From NCBI GenBank assembly GCA_963971285.1, contig OZ020262.1, positions 4,218,082-4,282,081 of the forward strand: a stretch of DNA of 64,000 bases, in the 5' to 3' direction. Source of the DNA: Astropecten irregularis (Eukaryota; Echinodermata; Asteroidea; Paxillosida; Astropectinidae). The translations under genes and the position numbers were made by a program. Below are positions 44,317 through 56,246 of this stretch, piece after piece; the first letter of the stretch is position 1; each line of letters begins with the position of its first letter. The notes under the pieces were generated by a model. It was not told where the DNA came from and did not search any database. It saw only the letters and a program-made list of their open reading frames with translations.

Positions 44317-44545
44317 AATGGACCCTTCCGGCCTGTCAATCAAACTGTACGTATTGACCAATTGGAGGACGCCTTTTAATCAGGTGGCCACGAAAGCCTC
44401 GGTCAAACTCGGTCACATCTGTATGTAAAACACACATGTGGGCTGGGCTTAAGAGCAAAGTCGGAATGGTCCATTATGGGCAGCCTGCAGCTGCTCTGTC
44501 ACCTTAACCAATGCTGTACATTTAATAGTTGAATGTCAAACTTAC

Positions 44546-44667
44546 TGTGTGCCCTTGGAATGTCTTTATGGGTCTGTCGCTGCCCAATTTACACACGTGG
44601 ATACATTGGTCTGTTGAGCAGGACGCAAAGCATATATTGGAGCACCAATCCACATCGAGCGCCGGAG
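44546..44667 (-). CDS. TBL1XR1: TBL1X/TBL1XR1 orthologue, internal coding exon C (WD blade 4)
   Basis: The minus strand reads [18 protein letters not shown], then [18 protein letters not shown] and QGHT. This corresponds to blade 4 of the TBL1/TBL1XR1 propeller; the vertebrate proteins carry the same [21 protein letters not shown] and KTFQGHT anchors. The exon is 122 bp: two bases finish the split Ala codon from exon B, followed by 40 full codons. The acceptor is CTTGCAG (AG at 44669-44668) and the donor is ACA|GTAAGT (GT at 44545-44544). It is not an open frame starting with Met and was found by reading the minus strand. Cys replaces the usual Gln after DVDW, a local substitution typical of loop divergence. 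A 590-bp inverted-repeat element begins only 115 bp upstream of its acceptor. Confidence 0.95.
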
Positions 44668-44782
44668 CTGCAAGATATACAAAAACACAAAACAAAACAA
44701 AAGATAAACATAAGGCAAGCTCGTTGTACAGTTGGAGGCTTTTTCATGTTAAAGGAATTTGCTGACATTCAGATTTCTGTAA

Positions 44783-45372
44783 GGGGCCACTCAAAATTTT
44801 CAATGTTTTTGAATTTCGATTTTTTTTTCCAAATTGTTTTGACCCACCAACCCACCCCCAATTTCGATTAAAAAACCCCCTGATTTTTCATCAAGTACAT
44901 TGTACACTTGATGTAAATTCAAATGCATGTTAAAACTAAACTGCAACACAGTATGACAAGATAATGGCTGGAATTGCAATAAAATGTGGAGGTAAACGAT
45001 GTGTTTCGTTACGCTAAAATACGCCTGGTACCCTGCTACATTTTGCGTGGCATATTGGTCACCGCTGCAAGCGCCTGGCTTCCAAGTCTACGTGTAAAAA
45101 CCAACTCCTTCCATGATGTTTCACACAATGTGCACAATAATGTATATGGAAACGAAGTTGAAAAGATTGCATTTTTGGAATGCTGGTGCGGCGCGAGCGA
45201 TGGATACATGTATTTTCTCAGGCAAGTCAGAAAAAAATTCTGAATTTTAATACAAAAAGTTAATTTCGATTAACAATTTACTTCAATTTATTTCCTTGAC
45301 CCACCCACCCTCTACAGTGTATTTCGAAAAGAAAATCGAAATTCAAAAACATTGAACATTTTGAGTGGCCCC
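44783..45372. mobile_element. 590-bp TAA-flanked MITE
   Basis: Ends of about 41 bp, starting GGGGCCACTCAAAATTTTCA, are inverted copies with one visible mismatch, flanked by TAA at 44780-44782 and 45373-45375. The interior includes GACCCACC repeats at both sides. Its left end is 115 bp upstream of the acceptor of exon C. Confidence 0.88.
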
Positions 45373-48300
45373 TAAGTACTTTCTACCACCTGTCATAGTT
45401 TTTCTCTCTTTCACTGAGCAGGAAACTCTTGGTCCCGCCAGGAAGTCTTTGGCTAATATGATTTACCAATCCCCACGTACCTCCACCTTTTTCTCTCATT
45501 AACACGTAGCTGCCCTTCAATTTGTTTGGGTGGGAAAACTGTGACTGGTATCGTATTTCAGACAGAGGAGAAATTATCAGCACACGACTATCCTGTTTCA
45601 GACGTTTCATGTTGCGGCAAGAAAGAACGGATTGATGTAATTTTCACAAATTAAAGCGGGGAATAGATTCACTCTGAATGGAGTCTGCTTTTCAAACTGC
45701 GGCCTCCGCAGTGCAGTACATCGTTAACGTATGTCCATTCCAGTCGCACCGCGTTGCAAACTTGATAGTTCGTGTGAAATCATGGGGAAGCCTTGAAGTT
45801 GAAGTTAGAAACTGGCTTTGGAAATGGGGTATTATATTATACAAATATCACAAGGTTTGAGAGTGACAGTCGATACTAGCTTTCAAGGTGTTGGAAGTTT
45901 ACAATGTATAGTTCCCGACGCGAAGCCGAGGGAACTAGTTTGTTGACATTGGTATCAGTATTAAGTGCAGCAAAATGTTCGTGTTCATGAGCCGCCATTA
46001 TTAAACTTCATGTAGGTCGAGGCTCACACACACGCGCAGCAAACTTTTCCGAGGATGCGCAGTGAGATGTTACATGTGAAACAGTTCCCCGGCCTACTCG
46101 CTGGTGATCAGCAAATATATTCACTGGTACGTGATGGTGGATTGACCCAATTGGGATTCAGCTCTAGGTCATGAATATTTATGAAGTATAGTAATAAATG
46201 CTAACATGAGTTTGTCCTGCTGTCATTGTGGACTAATACACAATTTACACAAATCCGCTTAAAACCCCCATTCATCTACTGGGGCATGGTGGAGGGAAGC
46301 ATCGTGTCAGTGACTTTGAAATATTGACAGGGATTAGAGCCAGACAGGGCCGAGAGAGATAGTCAAACAGGCCGAGGATCAAACAGGCCAGAAACCAGCC
46401 GGGCGTAGTTGGCCGGTAGACAAACCGGCCGGCAGTGGACGCCAAGCCTTACGCCAAGCCTTAGACCGTGGGTCCAACTGCTTACAACTTTTCATCAGAA
46501 CCTGTCCCTTTAATGTTTTCATATGAACTTCAAGCTACATGTATGAATAATAGACATAAATTGATCAGAGTATGCACGGACCTTCAAGCTACGCATCAGT
46601 ATTATCAATATAAATATCGCGATCTAATCTTGAACGATATCAACAGGTGGTTTTGATGAGACTTTGAAGGGCAAGAAAAACAAGAGTCTGATGGCCCAGA
46701 CGGATTGTATCGCGCCGATTAAAGGCGCAGGCTCGTCGAAAAATAGAGCAACTTTTACAATAGCGCCCTCTGTAGCTTTATCGATGTTGTTATGCTGTTC
46801 TAGGAAGGCTCGTTACACCCCCTGTTAACGTGACACACGTGTAGCAGTGCGTACATGCACTCGGAGTGTATAAAAATACATGTACAGATCTGTAGGCAGA
46901 GCCTAACCCAACCCCATATGCTAGGGGAATCTGTTACATGTGCGAGTTTGACATAAATTACTATTATTTTACTAATGCTGATGTTTTTCCACAAAAACTC
47001 AAAGTCTTGAACTTTACTGGGGTTTATGGAATGCACAGGGTTTTGAATGACAAGTGACACCGTGAATGGAGCGAAATGAATTCCCCCATTTGTCGATATC
47101 GCGTAATCGGCGTCTGAAGTTGCCGAATCGGCAAAAATTACTCCAACATCGATTTTTGCTTTTTTTGTATTTTTGGATAGTAAAAGTATCAAAGATCGAT
47201 TTACTGTGTTGCCAATTATGTTAAAGAAATTTAAGGAAATTGGGAAAAAATGAGGTTTTCTAGAACGTCTTTGAGGTTTGTTTCTATCTTATTTTACGAA
47301 ATTTAGGCCTAAGGAAAATCTCTCAAAATCTGACGTTTGTCACGGTGCGTATTCATGCTGAACTGGTTATGTGAGGTGTACGTGAATTGGTACCATATAC
47401 TGTACATGTATACATGATTGTAATAGTGAAACAAGCTTTGACTCGTCTTTCTATCAATCCGCTGAAGAATACTTTGTAAACAAAACATTGTGTGCATAGT
47501 GAATCACTTCGTCAAGTTCGCGGACATGACAGGGCCCGCGTCATTCAAATACATCTCTCTAATTTGACCATTACGCGTACTGTTTACCTAGATACTGTTT
47601 ACTGTTTACCTAGATACGCACAGCGCTCGGCCAATCTCTGTGCGCGTAGAGCGCCACAGTCGCCAGGCGACATTCGTTTTGTGTATTATGTACATGTACA
47701 GTGCGTGCTGTGCATGTACGTGTACATGTATACAACTACGTACAGTACATGAACTGTATATTCAATGCTATCAGTAAAAAAAAAACAGTTCATTTTATGA
47801 GAAGTGACTTTTAGTTTCAAGTCTCTGTATCTAGTGTATCAGCTTGTATTTATCTTCTAATTATACTATTATTATAAACCTCACTTTCTACAAAAATGAC
47901 CATAACGACGTAGGCCTAAATATCAACTATGGGGCTCGTATAATGCAAGTGAAATTCATCTTATAAATTTGGTAAACTTGGTAAATTAGTCCCTATATCA
48001 AATAAAATATAGGCCTGCAAGGAATTAGACAATGCTGTATTTTTTTTCATACAAGTCGGGTTATAACGAATACTTTGGGATATTGTTCCTGCGATTCGTC
48101 AATGTAGCATATGTTGCTGCTGCTCTTTGGCGGTGGCTGTACCCTCCATGGCTGTACTGACTTGGTGGTTGGTTACTTTTAGGTCTGATTTCAATCGGTA
48201 AATTTGAATCGATTTTTTTTTCACAAAAACTGCGGGGATGTTGACGTGCCAGCATAGAAAATTTAATGAATTGTTTTAAGATCTATCAAACGGAGTGATT

Positions 48301-49484
48301 TTTTCTTGCTCCCTGAAATATCCCACAACCGTGCGCACACAATTCGAGGGCAGATACCACAACGGCCTATACATAGTTTACGTACATGTACATTATGTAC
48401 AATGTGGGTGTACAGGCATGGATGTCTCCACTTCATAACCATCGCGTCGTCCTGCAATATCAATCGTCTACAATAATACAATGCATACTGGTACGCACGC
48501 ATAGTGTATACGCACGTACAGGGCTATTATTAGACCGGCTGGCGCTCGCCCTCCGGGATTGTAAGAGCTGGCAACCGCAAGGGCAAAGGTGACTTTTCGT
48601 GGCACGAATTTTGTCCGTCGAGCATCGACGAGCCTGCACCTTTAAGATCCTAGGGGAAAGACGTATCTGGACTTGGGAGAGGCTTGTCTGGTGTCCTGTA
48701 CGCACGTTGAAGGCCAACAAAAACTCTAAAATCTGTAATGATATACGTGTACATCAGTTACACGTTCCATTATCTGGTTAATATAAACTGTACATCCCTA
48801 TTTTTTTGCCACAAACATGTGTAGAAAGTCTAAGTTTCCAGAAATTTTGTGAATTTTCCGTTCTAGTCAGACGGCTGGCTGTCTGGGGGCAATTCTGGAG
48901 AACTGTTTTGATTGTTTTTGGATACCCCTGGTTCCAGGGGGGCAGTATTTGGATGCCCTCACTTTGGGCGTGGGCCCAAATTTGGACTTCCCATTTTGTT
49001 TTTAATTTTGGGCTTGAATGAAGTGCAGGAAATGTTCTGACGACTTTTAAAAACAGACAGACTGGAACCGACCGGAATCTAGACGTTTCTTTATGAGGCG
49101 GCCCTAACCTTACCCTACCCTACCCAGTGTCGGATGTGCACTGTATATTCCAGCCACTTAGTCTTGTTGATATAGGTAACTACTTCAACTTGAGATAGCT
49201 AGCTCTTCGTGCAAACCAGGACCAAATCTGCTTACCCCAGAATTATGTGCTTATGATCGTCATTACCTTGCTTACAGTGTTTGTGCTAAATTTCTACACA
49301 AGTTATAGGCCTACTGTACATGTACATGTACAATAACACTATGGGCCTGTTTGTTTAACGTACAGGATCACGGATTCTACTGATCCAGATCCCATTTTAC
49401 CGTACCCTGCATAGGACGTGGATCTGCAAATCTGAGATCCTGTGCGTTAAACAAACAGTTTGCTGCGCATGGTTTTACTTGTGG

Positions 49485-49718
49485 TCAAGTGCGGTATCCT
49501 GAATACAACAATACACCACAGAGTACATGAAGTTTGTGCGGTAATGCACGGTTTATGACCCGGTTCCCCCATCGAAACTGTAGTAAGCAGCTCTTGTAAG
49601 TGAAAAGGGTTAGGGTTGTGCTCAGATTACTCCCTTAGAGTGTAAATGTCTGTACTGTGGAGACTATGGTAATGTGTGGTAAGCAGCTCTTGTAAGTGTA
49701 AGTGAAGAGGGTTAGGGT
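49485..49718 (-). repeat. Telomere-motif dispersed repeat, partial with duplicated end
   Basis: It runs from GCGGTATCCTGAATACAAC to two successive closings, AGTGAAAAGGGTTAGGGTT and AGTGAAGAGGGTTAGGGTAG. The last segment, GGTAAGCAGCTCTTGTAAG, is present twice. Confidence 0.75.
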
Positions 49719-50061
49719 AGAGCTCAGCTTACTCTCTTAACCCCTTACTTCCCCAAACCTGTCAGAATGAAATAGTGTACCCTGTACCTTTGGTACTGAC
49801 TCAAACAAAGTCCAACAACTGTACAGGTCCTTACTGTTTGGTACCAAGCAAGCCAAAACTGAACAGAATAGCCTATTGGAGTTTGAGTGGTTTGGGGCTG
49901 TACTCTTTGCTTCATACATCTCACACAAGATCATGTACTGGAACCTTGATAGAACTCATAATAGCATTAATGCAGACATCTACATTGTACTGTCTAATAA
50001 ACATGTACATTGTATCTTGAAATCCCCCCCACAGAAGTGTGGAAGGGGTCTACGAACGAGT

Positions 50062-50200
50062 ACTTACCTGTAGAGCCACTACTTATGCATATTTCCCTAG
50101 ACCGACAGGTTTTCACGCTAAGAATTGATACAACAGCGCCCCCTATTGACCTACCCTTAGTGCCCCGCGGCATGAATGCCACGTAGGCGTCCTCTTTTCT
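50062..50200 (+). repeat. Left inverted terminal repeat of the DIRS-type element (3' end of element)
   Basis: The sequence from TTACCTGTAGAGCCACTAC through CAGCGCCCCCTATTGACC to GGCGTCCTCTTTTCT is the inverted complement of 56247-56384. Differences include TTTTC against TATTC and CCTTAG against CCACAG. An extra outer tail (50024-50061) is specific to this end and is repeated in the internal complementary region. Confidence 0.9.
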
Positions 50201-50258
50201 TGGTTGAACTCAGGGCGGAATGCCCAAACATCGAGAATAGTGGGGAGGAGGGGGGGAC

Positions 50259-50356
50259 GCTCTACAGGTAAGTACTCGTTCGTAGACCCCTTCCACACTT
50301 CTGTGGGGGGGAGTCTACTTCACTCGTCTTACCTGTAGAGCCACTACTTATGCATA
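50259..50356 (+). repeat. Internal complementary region of the DIRS-type element
   Basis: 50259-50311 is an exact 53-bp inverted copy of the left outer end (50024-50076). It is followed at once by 50313-50356, an exact 44-bp inverted copy of the right outer end (56356-56399). In DIRS replication models this region templates joining of the two ends in the circular DNA. Confidence 0.9.
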
Positions 50357-50827
50357 GACTGGCACCGGCAAAAGGCGGTGGGTATGCGAGATGCTATTGT
50401 ATACAGAAAGGGGCACTGTAACTAAGGCAATCCCTGGCATAACTTGTGTGCCCACCTAAGGGCAGGGCAAGGAGGCCAGGCAAGACATCTAAGTTTCAAA
50501 AAACTTATGAAGCAACAGCCTTAGCGAGGAGCAACCAATCACAAACCTGCCAGGGGCATTTATGTGAGGTTGCATCAGCACCCATTGCGCTAACACGCGC
50601 AGAAGGGGATAATACGGATAGTAAAAAGCCCGAGGAATGACATATCGAATGATATGAGTACATCGGGATTCAAAGAAAATGTTAGAACAACCGGGGGACT
50701 CGGGATGCTGTCTGGATGATACCACCTACAGAAGCACCCCTAATGGAGGCCCACCCATGGAGGTAGGGCATGGTCCACCATAAGTGGAGGTTGTTCCGAC
50801 CTCATGCATCTGGGCTGAACTGGTGGC

Positions 50828-51682
50828 TCATGCCAATGGTACAAGCGCAGATGAGGGTATGGCCGAGACTAGCCAGTGAGCAAACGTGTTGCGAGAAGCC
50901 AGTCCATACAGCGGGGTTGATGAGATAAATAGTCTGGAATCAGGCAGCTCCGAGCGGCCTGGTTCGGTCGCTACACCACTTAAGAGCCCTGACCGGGCAC
51001 CACAAACCGTAGTCCGGCACAGGCGAGAAGAATTTGATGACCAGGACAAAGAAATCCGGGGGTCAAATATCCTTGGTCAAGGAACCCGAACCTCGGGGTA
51101 AGAAAGACACCACCTGGTTCCCATCGGGTGCGGCATGCCTCCGATGAAAGGGGGTGGTAAAAGGAGGCTCAACAGGGGCCTTAAAATCGTGGCCAGCGCG
51201 CTGAAGAAGGTCCCATGCATCAATAAGCCTGAGCGACAGGGGTACAAGACAGACGTGCGTCCCCCTGAGCAACAAGTGGAGAGCCCGATTATCCAACACA
51301 AACTGAGAGCCTGAGGGCCTCTGAGAACACCTGCTGTAGTCGAACGATGACTCCTAATCATGGAGGCCGCGTGGTCGCTTTCGACCAGGTAGGCTATACC
51401 TGAAAATCTGCAACCTCCCCTACAGAAGCATTTAGGGGATGCAGAGATCAGGTTCAGCACCATTTGGGAAAAACTGCAGTCGTAGATTTTCCTGGTAGAT
51501 GCCCTGCGGCTGCAGGCTGCAAGAACTGCAGCTCGCTGCGGAAGGCTAACCATGTGAAGGGGATGCTTGGCACCACCCAGCACGTTAGGTGGAGATCCTG
51601 CCGAGCCAGGTGAGGGAAAGAAACCCGAGCTCGGCAGGAGCAGAATGTCTGCTCTATGCAGAAGAAAGACCGGCCAAAGCAT
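50828..51682 (-). pseudogene. DIRS tyrosine recombinase, frameshifted remnant
   Basis: Minus-strand frames contain pieces typical of the DIRS recombinase: SRRASTRKIYD (core-binding start), KWC followed in a shifted frame by ASVGEVADF, then AYLVESDHAASMIRSHRST, then SLRLIDAWDLLQRAGHDF in another frame, and near the end LYGLASRNTFAHWLVSAI. No single frame spans the domain, and stops and frame changes occur every 100-200 bp. The catalytic Arg/His/Tyr set could not be placed with certainty. In intact relatives the enzyme inserts the circular cDNA by recombination. Identification rests on motif order and on the DIRS-type ends on both sides. Confidence 0.75.
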
Positions 51683-53000
51683 TAGGGGGCTGGGCAGCCT
51701 GGAGATCCAGGACTGGCAGGCCCAGAATGGGAGCTATGAGAAGGACCTTATAATCCTTATCTAGCTTGGTCACCACGCGAGGTATGAGGGCAAGTGCAGA
51801 AGGCATAAGCCAGCCAGCAGCCCGTTCCCCCGCATCACCAGCGCATGCATCCGACATGTGTGGGGATTGGGGACCCTCATGAGAGACCAGCAGCCGCTGG
51901 TAGCCCTGAGCGCAAAAAGATCGACATGGGGCCGATCTAATAGCCGGAAGAAAGGCAAGGCAATCTGCATGCACAGAGACCACTCTGTCGGCCGGATACA
52001 ACTGCCTGAGAGAGAAGAGCATCGGCAATGGTGTTCTCTTCCCCCAGGCGGTGTGCCGCTGAAGGCGTAAGCACTGATGGCAGGTGGTTCAAGTGAGTGC
52101 ACATGGCTGGGCAGACCATGTCTCCCCTCCATGGCACCACGTAAGAAACCACGGATGTGATGTCGCATCAGACGGGACAGACCAATCCGTAAGATAGGTC
52201 AGAACAGCCGGAGAGCATTGAATGACTCGAGCGATGCTCGGGGCCGCACTGGCCCGCTACCTGGTGTAGGTGGACGGAAGCACCCAAGCCAGAAAGTGAG
52301 ATGACTATCGCAACAGATAGAGATGGATGAGGCCTACGAAAAGGCACGGCCCGACACAATGTTGGGGACGTCCGACAAAAATAGGAGGAGCGGGAGCGGC
52401 CAAGGAATGACCGGCACGCGATGGCTCAAGGGTTGAGGCCTCGACCGGTAAGGGGAGAGCAGGTGCAGCTGAATGACACGCCACCTCAGCCTGCAGAGCA
52501 GGCCTACCAGACCGGCCATAAGGCCCAGCAGCTTGAATAAAGCTTGTATTGGGGCCATCGTCACCCGGGGACAGAGGGATACGCATCGGCAAAGGTTTTG
52601 GCTGCGATCCTGCCCGGGCCGGGAAAGCCTTCTCCGCACTCGCATGAAGGTTGGAGAGTGGGAGAGCCACTGGGATAAATACAAGGAACCAAGTAAGGTT
52701 GAGAGCTGGCACTGCGGCCACACAACCCTGTCTATATGAGCCACTAGTCGAAGTACATGAGAAAAATCATGCCCTACCGACGCAATGCGCCAAACACCTA
52801 CAATCTGGAGGTGGAGTGCCCTGAAGGGTTTAAAAACGGCAGTTGAAAAACCTCAAGTGATCCGGTCTGATAAGGTAAGAAGATACGCTTCCTTCAGATC
52901 CAGGCTTGCTCCCCATGCTGGCGTTCGGATAAGCTCGAGGGAAAAACCGAGTGTACCGACATGAAAGCGACAAAGGCAGAACAAGTCAAAGATGCCAGTT
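51654..53000 (-). pseudogene. DIRS reverse transcriptase/RNase H, frameshifted remnant
   Basis: Reading leftward on the minus strand: ASLDLKEAYL (about 52910-52880), matching RT motif A with its catalytic Asp; then RVTMAPIQALFKLLGLMAGL after the RT palm; then ENTIADALLSQ of the RNase H end; then EWSL, FRLLDRPHVDLFALRAT and, in a shifted frame, LALIPRVVTKLDKDYKVLL with LIAPILG. The last part is characteristic of the C-terminal extension of DIRS Pol. The YLDD-like motif could not be read, and several stops and frameshifts intervene, so the product is not functional. Confidence 0.75.
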
Positions 53001-54599
53001 TAGAATCGGGCGCCATGTCCCAACCAATAAGGTTGACATGAACCCCGATTGTGGCCCCTCTCAGGGGTAACATACGAAGTGCCCCTTTCTCGAGGAGGGG
53101 CTATTACAGCCTCGAGAGAGCGGCACCCTGCTATATCGGTCACCACTGATGTGGGCCGAACGAGCATTTTCAATGGGGGTGGCAGTAAACCCGAACGCGT
53201 AAGCTTCTAGCTTGGGCGAACGGGTCCAGCACCCAATGGTCAGGCCAACCCTGGAGACCCATGGAGGCAGCCTCCTCCTGGTCCCACAGCGGGCCCCACG
53301 GCGGGAGGGTAAATAACGTCCTGGCCGGGGGAGAAAACACAGCTTGGCCTCAGCTGACGTTGCCCTGTGGCAGGCTGGGGCTACCAGAGGTAAGCACAAG
53401 GCGAGGTGATTGTTGGCCCTCCAAAAATACCACGAGTAGAAACGAGTAGGCTACGTCGGGGAATTATGAATGATGGCCTGCCTCTGCCCCGTGCCGAAAT
53501 TGGGTGCGGGGGGGGGGGGGGGGGGGGGCAGAAAAAACTCTTGAGGTTTACCCCATTGGTAGACCTCAAACTCTTGGCTTTGGCAAGCCTGAAAACCTCA
53601 AGCTTCCCTGCAAGTGGAAAGGTCCCAGCAGAAGAAGGGCTTTGAGACTACCACGGTCGCCCTGACCGAGATGGAGAACCTAGCACATTGCCCAGATGGG
53701 CCAAGGTGCAAGTGAAAAGAGTGCAATCAGCGTGTTCAAGGAATCGCTGACTCTTCTTCACAATTGGGAACCCAATATTCTGTGTGGAGCAAGGAGGTGA
53801 CGCCCAAACAATGGCTGCCTACTTGTCCTTTGTTGTCATCGAGAAGGAAAGTTAACAATCCATCGCCGCTGAGAAACAAAAATAATCGCACTCCAGAAAC
53901 GGGTAAGCATGTCACTAAACAGTGGACATGGACCCGGAAATTCAATCGACACACTTGGTCCAATGCGATCGCCGGGAAAAACTTGCCGGTCATCGCTGGG
54001 CCTTTCGACCCTGCGCGAAAATGACCTGTGGCCCCACAGGACATGCTCCCCCTCATGTTTTTTTTGTTTTTTTTGCAGGAGACAAAGCTCGGACTGTAAC
54101 GGAAAAACCACTGCAGTAGGGCCACACACTCGACATCAGATAAATACCACAAGGGATGGGACGATTGTGGCGAAAAGGGATTATCCTGGGCGGCAGTAGA
54201 GACAGGCTGTCCAGTACAAATGCATGTGGTGTGGCTTACAATGGCTGAATGGCCTATCCGGAGACAATAGACGATGACTGGTATAGGCTCAAAGATTGAG
54301 GGGACGCCGGCGCATAGTTAGCTTGCGTGCGGTAAACTCCTTTGTCCAAGAGCCACCCAACCGCAACCAACGATCGTGAGTGACTGAGCATGGAACACGG
54401 GATCGCCCTGCCGATCAACGGTGACTATCCGAATGAAAAGGCTGAGCCAAAAAATTCACCCCGTGAAAACAGGTCGATGCCCTTGCAGCGTTTGCCGCGG
54501 CAGGACCGCCTTGATAAATAAGCGTAGATGACCGAACCCGGCGAAGATTCGCGCGGTCTTTGGTCTGATTTTTTTTTTTTTTTTTACTTTACATTTATT
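53001..54599 (-). other. Unassigned middle part of the DIRS-type element
   Basis: Between the recognisable RT motif A and the gag-like region, many overlapping frames of 60-140 codons occur on both strands without family motifs. By position it should hold the start of RT and the gag-pol junction. It contains a run of 21 G (53508-53528) and a T run near 54569-54585. Confidence 0.5.
53508..53528 (+). repeat. Run of 21 G
   Basis: Uninterrupted G tract inside the DIRS-type element. Such a tract can form G-quadruplexes and is also a place where sequencing length is unreliable. Confidence 0.95.
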
Positions 54600-55858
54600 T
54601 ATTCTTTGTCCTTATCTTCGACAGACAGTCCCGCGGGGTGACCGAGGAAGGATACACTGCGGCCTGGGTCATCAGGACCCCGGAGCAACGTACATGTACA
54701 GTGTAGTAAGACCAAAGAACCCGAAACGACCGATGCTGACGGCCCGGGGTAGGCCCAGAATGGGCCACCCGCACCGTCCGCAGCCCGCCCGGCCAACGGC
54801 GCCCTGAGCCCAGTGGGCTGAGCGCGCATTGCGCGAGATCGGACAAAAGTCCCTCCCGGCATCGCGTGGAACTCGCCACCGTGCCGGGAAGGCCATGGGT
54901 GCACCGTGTCTGCGGAGCCTCAGAGGCCAGTCGGCTGAGACTGCCCCGGGTCCGGAGGTGCAGAGGGCATGGGCACACGGCCGAACCGCGTTTACCCTGG
55001 CGGCCGCCCTTTTTGGGTTTTGCTCTGGCTCTGGCAGAGGGAGAGTCCGCTGCGGCCTAGGATATAGGGATCCCGGAGCAACGAATCGGGTCCGAAGAAC
55101 CCGGTACGAGCGAGGCTGACGGACCGGGGGAGGCCCAGGCCGGGTCACCCGCAAGGTCCACAGCTCGCCCGGCCAACGGCGCTCCGAGCCCAATTGGCTG
55201 AGCGTGCGTTGCGCGGTCGGGGAGACCGGACAAAAGCCCATCCCGGCATCGTGTGGCGCTCACCACTGTGCCGGGAGGGTTGCACCGTGTCTGCGGAGCC
55301 TCGGTGGTCAGTCTGCTGGGACTGCCCCGGGTCCTGAGGTGCGCGGTCGGGGAGACCGGACAAAAGCCCATCCCGGCATCGTGTGGCGCTCACCACTGTG
55401 CCGGGAGGGTGCACCGTGTCTGCGGAGCCTCGGTGGTCAGTCTGCTGGGACTGCCCCGGGTCCTGAGGTGCATAAGGCGCAGGGCACACAGTCGCACTGT
55501 GTTTACCCTGACGAGCGCCTTTCTTGGGTTTGGCTCTGGCAGAGGAGGCTGGTTTTATGGTAACCTCGCCAGAGCCACCCTTTTTGTGTACCTTCCTAGT
55601 TCCGTCTGAACTGGCCGCGGACGGGGACCGGCTGAGGTCCCGAACCGGGCCGACGGAACTACCCGCGCCCCCGGCCCGCTCAGGCTGGGGTTGTCGGGCA
55701 GGGGACTGCTGCTCGGGTAACGGGGTGTACCCGGCAGAGTCCGTACACGAGAGCACGGATATCCGCCCTGGGGGGTGGCTTTTGTCCCCAGGATTTGCGG
55801 AACCTGCTCTATCTGATCGTTTCGTACCGCACCACAACAACACTACAAAAATACACAA
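54600..55858 (-). pseudogene. DIRS gag-like region with internal duplications
   Basis: A 237-codon open frame (55858-55145) is proline-, serine- and arginine-rich, with KKGARQGKHSA-type basic patches, and occupies the gag position of a minus-strand DIRS element. It has no zinc knuckle, and I assign it by position only. A block of about 130 bp (55211-55340) is repeated directly at 55341-55469 with a 1-bp indel. A diverged copy of the broader segment is at about 54650-54900 against 55050-55270. These duplications make the overlapping frames on both strands look gene-like. Confidence 0.5.
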
Positions 55859-56044
55859 GAAGAAACACTAAAACTCTACAAACGTTGTTTACAAAACCTT
55901 TGATCTTGCCTACCTGACCCCCACCCTTTGTCTGACCTATCTTACCCACCCTGACTGTCATACCACCCCTTCCCTTTGTCCATATCCTCTGATCCATTTT
56001 ATGTATGCTTCCTTCACTTGCATGTTTGTGTTTTTTTGTCATTT

Positions 56045-56087
56045 AGCCTTTGAGAAAGATCCTGCTAGGATCGAAACGCGTCAGGCC
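56045..56087 (+). ncRNA. Hammerhead-ribozyme-like hairpin (probably degenerate)
   Basis: GCCT pairs with AGGC as stem I; GATCC-TGCTA-GGATC forms stem II; this is followed by GAAA, a minimal CG/CG stem III and TC at the expected cleavage point. The usual CUGANGA box reads TTGAGAA here, with two deviations at conserved positions, so activity is doubtful. Similar hairpins lie at 20755-20797 and 63777-63817 on the minus strand. Confidence 0.4.
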
Positions 56088-56246
56088 CTCCTAACTTTAA
56101 GCATTTGATATATTTCAGGTCATTTTGGCTGATGAGCAGTTTGCAGCAGTTTATTACTTGTTTACAAAATACCTTTAATTCTGAAAGCTCTTTTGCGTGA
56201 AATCACGGATGGAACGTAAACACGTCCTACCCGCCCTGACGCTAAG

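Larger units (their letters stand above)
38206..44545 (-). other. 6.3-kb intron between exons C and D
   Basis: It contains a repeat shared with 63062-63200 (38249-38412), a CAGGGGCC-ended element with an internal deletion (38543-38693), two TTAA-family elements (39278-39613 and 40378-40730), a TAA-flanked 387-bp element with perfect 35-bp ends (39759-40145), and a truncated TTAA-family copy (44024-44316). The stretch 40731-44020 has no recognisable gene. Around 41700-41900 it has a loose repetition of GGGCTAGC-type words. Confidence 0.85.

Noticed and set aside
54829-55563. Overlapping plus-strand frames of about 96-119 codons in the G/C-rich region
   Set aside because: They are antisense shadows in the G/C-rich, internally duplicated gag-like part of the DIRS element.
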